Part shown: positions 17,501 to 24,247 of the stretch, piece after piece
Position numbering within the stretch: position 1 is the stretch's first letter
How the letters are laid out: every line of letters begins with the position of its first letter
Assembly (NCBI GenBank): GCA_017847725.1
Contig: JAGAXW010000019.1
Span: forward strand, 62,001 to 126,000
From: Prevotella sp.
GTDB taxonomy: Bacteria; Bacteroidota; Bacteroidia; Bacteroidales; Bacteroidaceae
Length of the DNA stretch: 64,000 nt
Direction of reading: 5' to 3'
Notes under the pieces: model-generated
What the model was told of the DNA's origin: nothing
Databases searched by the model: none
The model's input: the letters and a program-made list of their open reading frames with translations, nothing else
Made by a program: the position numbers and the translations under genes

Positions 17501-17737
17501 CAACTTTCGCTCAAAGACGCCATCCATGTGGCTGCCGAGCGCCGCATGCGTCCTATCTTCCTGACGTCGGCAGCAGCCTCCATGGGTGTGGTTCCGATGA
17601 TTCTCGGCGGCAGTGCCCTTTGGGTTCCCATGGGTGCCGTCATCTGCTACGGCACGCTCATCACCATGTTCCTCATCCTCACCGTCATGCCTATTGCCTA
17701 CTGGAAGGTGATGGGCAGAGCCGAGGGTAAAAAGTAA
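14588..17737 (+). CDS. RND multidrug-type efflux transporter (inner-membrane pump)
   Basis: A 1049-residue proton-driven pump of the AcrB/HAE family, 12 predicted membrane segments with two large periplasmic loops. The intramembrane acid pair is D409/D410 in GMIVDDSIVIID, as in HAE pumps. The second half carries VLGFVSLMGILVRNGVILFDY and the ending LTVMPIAYWKVMGR. Substrates cannot be deduced. The N-terminus begins MMEEKGKKMSLQEW; the ATG at 14612 is an alternative start. Flanked by adaptor (35 bp) and outer-membrane factor (31 bp) in the canonical order. Confidence 0.93.
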   Translation: MMEEKGKKMSLQEWSMHYRQIVILLVSCLVALGMYGLANINKNEFPDFIIRQGIVVAVYPGVTAQEMEEQVTKPLEKYIFTYKEVKKEKTVSYSKDGLAIIQVELNDNLMNKDEFWSKFKHGVQGFKAQLPDGVMAIVVNDDFGDTSALLLAMESKEKTYRELNDYMNQLIDSLRMIPSVGKMSVFGLQKDQISIYLNSDKLSHYGLSYLTIGHILSGKGFVTTAGRLQNDDYKSPIYVDHALNKIYDVENTVIYTDGSGNIVRLKDVATVKREYPKMKSYITNNGTKCILLSVEIKKGEDVSKMGAEINKKLASMKQHIPADVQMSAITNQQKVVDESIDNFLHELLIAITTVILVVVLIMPMRVAMVAAGTMPITIFISLGTFYMFGIELNTVTLAALIVTLGMIVDDSIVIIDSYMEMMAEGKTRWQASIDATVHFLKSIFTATLCISVTFFPFLIVMTGQFHDFLLSFPWAISIVLFISMIIAQTLLPILQYFFIKKPIEAARPKNGKKPFNILDIMDKYYKILLAWCFRHPWGTIGIGAASFIIGLWIFSRTPIKLMPVADRDQFAIEIYLPTGTGLDKTTAIADSLEHMIRKDERVVAVASFKGCASPRFHTAYAPQFAGENYAQFIVNTTGNKATEELIDECTKKYSNYFPEAYVKVKQLSFSSCPVPVEVRLQSADLAQLAHYSDSVVGILRRMDGLLLVRSNMLEPLSTTRIKLDDDKASRLGITNDIVEMQMAFRYGDGITVSTAWEGDYDVNVKMKTEDADQATMQDIMDELIPIGLTAAIPTDVNTLLSMHSVGEAIPSVPLRQFAEIVPTWQYGQICHRNGLRTVTVMAEVEYGLNVSNKTKDVVERLSQLKLPEGMSLSYGGQRELDGENGPKIAAALVMSIMIIFFVLLWHFKSVSEAMLIMVCLTLCVFGMAMGLLIQGIDFSLTSVLGFVSLMGILVRNGVILFDYAAEVQKLEQLSLKDAIHVAAERRMRPIFLTSAAASMGVVPMILGGSALWVPMGAVICYGTLITMFLILTVMPIAYWKVMGRAEGKK

Positions 17738-17768
17738 TAGGCAAGAAAGTAAAAAAGACAGTAAGACA

Positions 17769-19121
17769 ATGAAAAAGATTATATTCCTCCTGACCTGCTC
17801 GGTGTGTCTTGGCGCTGCCAGCGCACAGCAGGCATACACCCTCGAGCAGCTGAAGCACCTGGCTGCTGAGAAGAACTACAGCCTGCGCGCTGCCCAGAAT
17901 GCCATCCAACAGGCCAAGCAGCAGCGCGACGAGGTCTTCACCAAGTATTTCCCCAAAGTGTCGGCCACGGGAATGGCCATGACATTCAACAAGCATCTGA
18001 TAGAGGCCGACCTCGACCTGCCGTCAGAGCTGCAGATGGTGTTGCCGGCAGGCGTCGACCTGCCCTCGAACATCGCAATCATCAAGAATGGTGTCGTAGG
18101 GGCTGTCACCGCCGTCCAGCCTGTGTTCATGGGCGGTATGATTGTCAACGGCAACCGACTGGCCAAGGTGGGGCAACAGGCCAATGAGATCAAACTGGAA
18201 ATCTCAGAAGACGAGGTTGAGCTGACCACCGAGCAATACTACTGGCAGGCAGTGTCGCTCAAGGAGAAGCAGAACACCCTTAACAGTGTCCACAGCATGC
18301 TCGCAGAGTTGGAGAAGGATGTTGCCAATATGGTGCGCGTAGGGGCTGTCAACCGCAACGACCTGCTGCAGGTGCAGCTGCGCAAGGGCGAGATAGAGAG
18401 CACCCAGGCCGAGGTGGAGAGCGGACTCACCACTGTCTGCCAACTGCTGGCCCAGCACATTGGCAAGACGGGCGAGGCCATCGATGTCGCCTTGCCTGCC
18501 GAGCTCAGCGCACAGCTGAGTGGTGGAGCAGAGACAAAGGCTGCACTGATAGCACTGCCGCTATCCATCAAGAAAGACCACCAGTCGGCCGTAGCAGCCA
18601 CTCCACAATACCGCTTGCTGGAGAAGAACGTAGAGAGCCATCGCCTGCAACATCAGATAGCCGTAGGCCAAAACCTGCCCAAGGTGAGCGTCGGTGCCAG
18701 CTATAGCTACCACAACCTGATGGACGGAAACCGCGGCATGGGCGTGCTCTTTGCCGGTGTCAACGTTCCCATCAGCGGATGGTGGGGCGGTTCGCATGCC
18801 ATCAAGAAGCAGAAACTGGCCTACGAGGATGCCAAGGAACAGCTGGAGGACAACAGCCAGAAGCTCGTCATCCGCATGAACAATGCCTGGGCGGCCGTAG
18901 AGACCAGTCATAAGAAACTGCTCATCGCCCATGATGCTATCGCTCAGGCTGAAGAGAACCTGAGACTGAACAAGGACTACTATCGCGTCGGCACTACCAA
19001 GATGAGCGACCTGCTGCTGGCCCAACAGCAGTATCAGTCGGCTCGCGACCGCTTTACCGATGCCTATGCCAACTTCCAGACCAAGCAACTGGAGTACCGC
19101 CAGGCTACAGGACAGGAATAA
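17769..19121 (+). CDS. TolC-family outer-membrane efflux channel
   Basis: A 450-residue outer-membrane factor that completes the tripartite pump. Signal peptide MKKIIFLLTCSVCLGAASA-QQ, then two structurally repeated halves of long amphipathic helices (YTLEQLKHLAAEKNYSLRAA at the start; ESHRLQHQIAVGQNLPKVSVGASY in the middle; a final helix with QARQLE-like TKQLEYRQATGQ). These are standard for the family. The gene ends 24 bp before pfkA. Confidence 0.92.
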   Translation: MKKIIFLLTCSVCLGAASAQQAYTLEQLKHLAAEKNYSLRAAQNAIQQAKQQRDEVFTKYFPKVSATGMAMTFNKHLIEADLDLPSELQMVLPAGVDLPSNIAIIKNGVVGAVTAVQPVFMGGMIVNGNRLAKVGQQANEIKLEISEDEVELTTEQYYWQAVSLKEKQNTLNSVHSMLAELEKDVANMVRVGAVNRNDLLQVQLRKGEIESTQAEVESGLTTVCQLLAQHIGKTGEAIDVALPAELSAQLSGGAETKAALIALPLSIKKDHQSAVAATPQYRLLEKNVESHRLQHQIAVGQNLPKVSVGASYSYHNLMDGNRGMGVLFAGVNVPISGWWGGSHAIKKQKLAYEDAKEQLEDNSQKLVIRMNNAWAAVETSHKKLLIAHDAIAQAEENLRLNKDYYRVGTTKMSDLLLAQQQYQSARDRFTDAYANFQTKQLEYRQATGQE

Positions 19122-19145
19122 TGTTACCATTAAATATATATCACC

Positions 19146-20123
19146 ATGAGCAAGATTAAGACTATCGGAATTCTAACGTCGGGTGGCGACGCCCCGGGCA
19201 TGAATGCAGCCATCCGCGCCGTGACACGTGCAGGTATCTACAACCAGTTTAACATCAAGGCCATCTATCGTGGCTTTGACGGACTCATCAAGGGGGAAAT
19301 CAAGGACTTCACCACAGAGGACGTCAGCGGCATCATCACCCGTGGCGGCACCATCCTGAAGACAGCCCGCAGCAAGGAGTTCATGACTCCCGAAGGTCGG
19401 CAGAAGGCCTACGACACCTGCCGCCAGCATGGCATTGACGCCCTGATTGTCATCGGCGGCAACGGCTCACTCACCGGAGCGTGGAACTTTGGCGTAGAGT
19501 TCGACTTCCCCGTCATCGGCCTGCCCGGCACCATCGACAACGACCTCTACGGAACCGATGCCACCATCGGCTACGACACCACCATGAACACCATCATGGA
19601 GTGTGTAGACCGCATCCGCGACACCGCCAACTCGCACGAGCGCATCTTCTTCATCGAGGTGATGGGGCGCGACGCCGGATTCCTGGCACAGAACTGTGCC
19701 ATCGCCTGCGGTGCCGAGGCTGCCATCGTGCCCGAGGAGACCACCGACGTCGACCAGCTGGCAGCCTTCATGGGGCGCGGCATCCGCAAGTCGAAGAAGT
19801 CGTGCATCGTCATTGTCTCTGAGAGCCCCAAGTGCGGTGCCCTCTATTATGCCGACCGCGTCAGGAACGAGTTCCCCGAGTTTGACGTGCGCGTCTCCAT
19901 TCTCGGCCACCTGCAGCGCGGAGGCAGCCCGTCGGCCCGCGACCGCATCCTGGCCAGCTGTATGGGTGTCGGAGCCATCGAGGCCATCCTCCAGGGACAG
20001 CGCAACGTCATGATAGGCTATCGTATGAACGAGATTGTCTACGTGCCCTTCTCTGAGTGCATACGCACCGACAAGCGATTCGACAAGCACCTCATCGACG
20101 TGCTCGACGAACTGAGCATCTGA
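19146..20123 (+). CDS. pfkA: 6-phosphofructokinase
   Basis: A 325-residue glycolytic enzyme phosphorylating fructose-6-phosphate. Motifs: [15 protein letters not shown] (10-24), the nucleotide loop [11 protein letters not shown] (102-112) and catalytic [16 protein letters not shown] (127-142) with base D131. The residue that is Asp in E. coli PfkA (GGDGS) is Asn here; I recall the same variant in other Bacteroidetes, so it is probably lineage-typical. Glycine after it favours ATP over pyrophosphate as donor. The gene follows the efflux operon by 24 bp with no visible promoter, so read-through is plausible. A bidirectional terminator separates it from the convergent peptidase. Confidence 0.93.
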   Translation: MSKIKTIGILTSGGDAPGMNAAIRAVTRAGIYNQFNIKAIYRGFDGLIKGEIKDFTTEDVSGIITRGGTILKTARSKEFMTPEGRQKAYDTCRQHGIDALIVIGGNGSLTGAWNFGVEFDFPVIGLPGTIDNDLYGTDATIGYDTTMNTIMECVDRIRDTANSHERIFFIEVMGRDAGFLAQNCAIACGAEAAIVPEETTDVDQLAAFMGRGIRKSKKSCIVIVSESPKCGALYYADRVRNEFPEFDVRVSILGHLQRGGSPSARDRILASCMGVGAIEAILQGQRNVMIGYRMNEIVYVPFSECIRTDKRFDKHLIDVLDELSI

Positions 20124-20146
20124 CTCACAAAAAGACACAAAAAGAA

Positions 20147-20176
20147 AAATGAGGCCCTGCGGCCTCATTTCTTTTT
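20147..20176. terminator. Bidirectional terminator between pfkA and the M16 peptidase
   Basis: AAATGAGGCC-CTGC-GGCCTCATTT forms a 10-bp stem with a 4-nt loop, followed by CTTTTTTC on the plus strand and preceded by an A tract that serves as U tail on the minus strand. Confidence 0.85.
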
Positions 20177-22990
20177 TCAGTTGTTTTCTGACAGCATCGT
20201 CACCTCGATGCAACGCTTGGCATTGAGCAGGCGGCGGGCCATGCGCTGCACATCCTGCGCCGTCATCTCCTCCACCATCTTGCAGTAGTCGCGGTCGAAG
20301 TCGACACCGTCTTCCAGTTCGTGCCAGATGACGTAGCTCCAGTAGTCGTTGACGATGGTGAACTGCTGGTACTGCTTGGTCAGGTACTGCTTCACCTTGT
20401 CCATGCTGCTGGCCACGGGCCCGTAGAGGGCGATATTCTTCAACTGCTGGTAGATGATGGGGTTGAGCTCCTCGTAGCGCTGCGGGTCGGCATTGTAAGA
20501 GATGCGGAAGGTGGCGTTGGGGCGGTCGTCTTTCGCCAGTTCAAACTCAACGCTGACGCCGTAGGTGCCGCCCTTCTCCTCGCGCACCGAGTCAGTATAG
20601 GCGATGGAGAGACAGCGCTTCAGGAAGTCGAGCTCGAGGTCGCTCTTGGCCGTAAAGGGCACGTCGGCAGTGTAGAACACGCTGACGTTGGCCAGGGGAG
20701 TGGCCATCTGCTTGCGGAACTTGACGGTCTGCTGTCCGTCTACCACCTGCGGCACGTTCTGGTAGTTGGTTTTCTCTCCCCGGTGGGTCGACGGCAGCAC
20801 GGCGAGATACTGGCAAAGCAGTCGGCGCAGTTCCTGCTCGTCATAGTTGCCTATGATGACAGTTTGGAAGTTGGAGGCGTCGCTGAAGCGCTCCTTGTAA
20901 ATCTGCAGGATGCGGTCGTAGTCGGCCTTTTCGATGGTGGCCTGCTCCACCGGTTTCATGCGCGGATGGTGGTTGTAGAGCACAGCCCTGATAGAGTCGT
21001 TGTAGTCCACCTTGGGCGACGCATTACGATTGGTAAGGAATGCGCGCGTGCGATTGAGCAGTCCCTCAAAGGCCACGGTGTCGCGTCGCGGCTGCGTGAA
21101 GTAGAGGTAAGCCAGCTCGAACCAGGTCTGCATATCCTTGACCGACGTGCCGCCGCTGATGCTCTGTGACTTGGTGCCCACCGACGGACTGACACGTACC
21201 GACTTGCCCTTCAGCATCTTGCGCAGGGTGCTATAGTCGAAGTTGCCGACACCGGCCTCCTCCACCGCACTGTTAATCAGCGAGAAGTTGGGGATGTCGC
21301 TGTCGGGATAGAGCGACGTGCCTCCATCGGCCTTGATGCGAATGGATACGGCGTCGGCCGAGAAGTCAGTCTTACGGGCGTACACCTTCATGCCGTTCGA
21401 CAGCGTTATCTCCGTGAATCCGTGGCGATAAGGCTTCTCGCTGACGATGGTGCCGGGCGTGGGCAGCTGGCTGATAAAGTGGTCGGCCACCTGTTTTTCC
21501 TCATAGGGGGCATACCGTAGCTGCTGGGCAGCCAGGACAACCTCCTGCACCTGGGCCTCTGTGGGCAGTTTCACGCTGGCCTTATCGGGCGCATACATGA
21601 TAAACACCTGGTTGCGGTCGGTGATGAGTTCGCGCACCGCCTTGTTCACCTCCTCCAGCGTCACCTCGCGGTCGAACTGGCGCGTCAGTTCGAGACTGTA
21701 GTCTACCGACAGGAGAGGCTCACCCTCTAAGAAGTTGCGCACGCACTCGCTCACCAGTTTGGAGTTGCGGCGGTCGCCCTGTTCGCGGGCTTTTCGCTCG
21801 TCGTGGTTCAGCTTCACTTTCTTGGCACGCTCCAGCTCGGCCTGCGTAAAGCCGTGCTGACGTGCCTGCTCGGCCACTCCCACCGCAGTGATGATACCGC
21901 CCAGGATGTTGTCCTGCTTGCAGCTGATAGACATGGAGAAGGCGTCCTTGGTGCGACTGAGGAAGAATGACGAGGCACGTGCCGTGGCACTCTGATAGGG
22001 CGGGTTAGCCTGCTGGCGCAGCTCGGACAGCCGGTCGTTGAGCATGCTGCCAATCAGGGCGTCCACATAGCCGCCGCGCATATAGCCCACATTGTTCTTC
22101 TCACTATCGGGTGTCGCGTCGCGCTTCTGATAGAGGTGGCAGAGCACGATGGGCTGCTCGGGGTCTTTCTCGATGTCGACAATCATCGTGTCGTTGTCGC
22201 AGACAGGATAGTAGACACGCTCGGCACGCTGCTTGGGCAGCGGTATCGGCGAGAACACCTTCTTGATTTTCTTCTCCATCTTGTCGACGTCGATGTCGCC
22301 CACCACAATGATGGCCTGCAGGTCGGGGCGGTACCACTTCTGGTAGTAGTCGCGCAAGTCCTGGTAGGGGAAGTGGTCGACGATGTCCATCGAGCCGATG
22401 GGCAGACAGTCCTCATACTTCGTACCTTTATATACCTTGGGCATGGCCTGCTCCATCAGTCGCTGCACGGCCCTTCCGGCCCGCCGCGTGCGCCACTCCT
22501 CGTGAATGACGCCACGCTCCTTGTCAATCTCGGCGTCCTCCAGCAGCAGATAGTGGCTCCAGTCGTGGAGCACCAGCAGACAAGAGTCGATGATGCCCTC
22601 TCGCTTGAGCGGTGCCGAGCCGATGTGGTAGACCGTCTGGTCGATAGAGGTGTAGGCATTGAGATTGGCGCCAAACTTGACACCGATGGTCTCACACCAG
22701 GGCACGATGCCGAGGCGCTTGCCCTTGCCGGGGAAATTCTTGGTACCGTTGAAAGCCATGTGCTCCAGAAAGTGGGCCAGTCCGCGCTGGCGCGGTTCCT
22801 CAAGGATAGAGCCCACGCGCTGTGCAATGTAGAAGTCGGCCAGTCCGGCCTCCTTGGCGTTGTGACGTATGTAGTACGTCATACCGTTCTTCAGCGTACC
22901 CTTGCGCACGGTGGCATCCTGTTTCAACGGCTGTGCAAACGAGCACAGAGCCACCACAGCAAAGCATGTACTTACGAGAATCTTCTTCAT
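20177..22990 (-). CDS. M16-family zinc peptidase, two-unit (pitrilysin-like) form
   Basis: A 937-residue exported metallopeptidase. Signal peptide MKKILVSTCFAVVALCSFAQ. The first M16 unit has the inverted zinc motif HFLEH (in RGLAHFLEHMAFNGTKNFPG, about residues 58-76) and the distal Glu in ERGVIHEEW. The second unit (from about residue 500) lacks HxxEH, as expected for the inactive half that closes the chamber. Family members degrade peptides in the periplasm; the substrate here is unknown. The start at 22990 opens the signal peptide; the extra upstream frame runs through the promoter. Transcribed divergently from the 23164 operon. Confidence 0.92.
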   Translation of the reverse strand: MKKILVSTCFAVVALCSFAQPLKQDATVRKGTLKNGMTYYIRHNAKEAGLADFYIAQRVGSILEEPRQRGLAHFLEHMAFNGTKNFPGKGKRLGIVPWCETIGVKFGANLNAYTSIDQTVYHIGSAPLKREGIIDSCLLVLHDWSHYLLLEDAEIDKERGVIHEEWRTRRAGRAVQRLMEQAMPKVYKGTKYEDCLPIGSMDIVDHFPYQDLRDYYQKWYRPDLQAIIVVGDIDVDKMEKKIKKVFSPIPLPKQRAERVYYPVCDNDTMIVDIEKDPEQPIVLCHLYQKRDATPDSEKNNVGYMRGGYVDALIGSMLNDRLSELRQQANPPYQSATARASSFFLSRTKDAFSMSISCKQDNILGGIITAVGVAEQARQHGFTQAELERAKKVKLNHDERKAREQGDRRNSKLVSECVRNFLEGEPLLSVDYSLELTRQFDREVTLEEVNKAVRELITDRNQVFIMYAPDKASVKLPTEAQVQEVVLAAQQLRYAPYEEKQVADHFISQLPTPGTIVSEKPYRHGFTEITLSNGMKVYARKTDFSADAVSIRIKADGGTSLYPDSDIPNFSLINSAVEEAGVGNFDYSTLRKMLKGKSVRVSPSVGTKSQSISGGTSVKDMQTWFELAYLYFTQPRRDTVAFEGLLNRTRAFLTNRNASPKVDYNDSIRAVLYNHHPRMKPVEQATIEKADYDRILQIYKERFSDASNFQTVIIGNYDEQELRRLLCQYLAVLPSTHRGEKTNYQNVPQVVDGQQTVKFRKQMATPLANVSVFYTADVPFTAKSDLELDFLKRCLSIAYTDSVREEKGGTYGVSVEFELAKDDRPNATFRISYNADPQRYEELNPIIYQQLKNIALYGPVASSMDKVKQYLTKQYQQFTIVNDYWSYVIWHELEDGVDFDRDYCKMVEEMTAQDVQRMARRLLNAKRCIEVTMLSENN

Positions 22991-23021
22991 ATCTAAATCG
23001 TTTTCCGTTTGTAATTGGCTG

Positions 23022-23053
23022 CAAAAATACGAAAAAAAGAAACAAAGCACAAA
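23022..23053 (-). promoter_or_regulatory. Consensus promoter for the M16 peptidase
   Basis: On the minus strand TTTG (23053-23050), 20-bp spacer, TATTTTTG (23029-23022). Leader of about 25 nt. Confidence 0.7.
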
Positions 23054-23105
23054 GCAGAAAGCGTAAATCTTTCCTTCCAAACTGCAATATCATCATTTCT
23101 AAGTA

Positions 23106-23136
23106 TTGCAGGAACAGACGGATTTGAGTAATTTTG
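23106..23136 (+). promoter_or_regulatory. Promoter for the metal-uptake-type operon
   Basis: TTG (23106-23108), 20-bp spacer, TAATTTTG (23129-23136), 28 bp before the first ATG. I see no Fur-like inverted repeat over it by eye. Confidence 0.6.
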
Positions 23137-23163
23137 CAGACCTAATATTACATCAGAACATAC

Positions 23164-23448
23164 ATGAAGTTGACGAGAATAATTGCAGTGCTTCTCTTGT
23201 TCGTTTCGTCTATTGAAATCCCTGCACAAAAGGCCTATACAAGCAATTTGAAGCACTCAGTCACAGTGACGGTCACCGACAAGGAAACCAAGGAATCCAT
23301 CATCATGGCCACCGTACAGTTACAGCCTACCGAGGCACTGGCTGTAACCGACATGGAGGGTCGTGCCATCATCAGAAATGTGGATGCCGGGCTATATACG
23401 CTGACCGTCAGTTATGTAGGATACCAGCCCATACGCACCCGGATATAG
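23164..23448 (+). CDS. Short exported protein: lone carboxypeptidase-regulatory-like domain
   Basis: A 94-residue protein with a signal peptide (MKLTRIIAVLLLFVSSIEIPAQ) followed only by one beta-sandwich domain: VTDKETKESIIMATVQLQPT, AVTDMEGRAIIRNVDAGLYTL, VSYVGYQPIRTRI. This is the domain normally fused in front of the plug of SusC/TonB receptors; here it ends in a stop exactly where the domain should lead into its last strand. It may be a stub left by deletion of a receptor or a free-standing domain. It is the first gene of a five-gene operon whose third gene is a receptor with its own copy of this domain. Confidence 0.7.
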   Translation: MKLTRIIAVLLLFVSSIEIPAQKAYTSNLKHSVTVTVTDKETKESIIMATVQLQPTEALAVTDMEGRAIIRNVDAGLYTLTVSYVGYQPIRTRI

Positions 23449-23479
23449 GATTATATTATTAACAAAAGAAAAAAATAAG

Positions 23480-24235
23480 ATGATAAAGAAAATCATGCTT
23501 TTGGCTGTTGCCCTGCTACAGATGGCAGGTGCCTCGGCAGCCGACAGCGATACGCTGACTGTACGTATCAAAGGGATGCGCTGCGGAGAGTGTGCCCATA
23601 AAGTGAAGACGGCCCTCCGCCAAGACAAAGGCGTCAAGGACATTGTGTTTAACCTGGAGCGCCGCACGGCTACCATCAGCTATGACCCGGCAGCCACGTC
23701 GACGGATTCCATCTGTGCCCGCCTGACCAAGACAAAACGCTACAAGGCCACACCGTACTCCAAGAACGACATCATCCACCGCGGCATCGATTTCCGCATG
23801 GACGACATGCACTGTCAGAAATGCGCCGACCGCATCATGGGAAGACTCGGGAAACTGGAAGGCATCGACTCTATGTCGCCACATCTGGACAAGCACTACA
23901 TGTTTATCCGCTATAATGCCAACCGCACTTGCAAGGACAGCATACGTACCGCCATCAACAAGTTGGGCTACACCCCCGTTAACTACTATACCAGCAACAA
24001 GATAGGCTTTGCCTACTACAACATTCCCAGCGGAACCGTTGCCCCAGAAGCTATTGATGCCATCCTGGCCCTGGATGCCGTGGACGATGTCAACATCAAT
24101 ACGCGCCGTAAGACCATGGCCGTAACCTACTTCTGCAAGGAACTGACTGCCGAGCAGTTGCTGGAAGCCATCCACAAGGCCGGCATCAATGCGGTCGTGC
24201 CACCGCCCCACAAGTGCACAGAGGAACAGAAGTAA
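23480..24235 (+). CDS. Exported protein with tandem heavy-metal-associated (HMA) domains
   Basis: A 251-residue protein with signal peptide MIKKIMLLAVALLQMAGASA. Two HMA-type ferredoxin-fold domains carry metal-binding CxxC motifs: GMRCGECAHKV (about 31-41) and DMHCQKCADRI (about 112-122). A third, similar domain (about 165-240) lacks the cysteines; one further Cys lies in FCKEL and one in the tail PPHKC. Known HMA domains bind Cu(I), Zn(II) or similar soft metals, typically in cytosolic ATPases and chaperones; a periplasmic tandem form is less usual. It lies 12 bp before a TonB receptor, so it likely takes metal from, or senses cargo of, that receptor. Confidence 0.82.
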   Translation: MIKKIMLLAVALLQMAGASAADSDTLTVRIKGMRCGECAHKVKTALRQDKGVKDIVFNLERRTATISYDPAATSTDSICARLTKTKRYKATPYSKNDIIHRGIDFRMDDMHCQKCADRIMGRLGKLEGIDSMSPHLDKHYMFIRYNANRTCKDSIRTAINKLGYTPVNYYTSNKIGFAYYNIPSGTVAPEAIDAILALDAVDDVNINTRRKTMAVTYFCKELTAEQLLEAIHKAGINAVVPPPHKCTEEQK

Positions 24236-24247
24236 AAGATACTCAGT

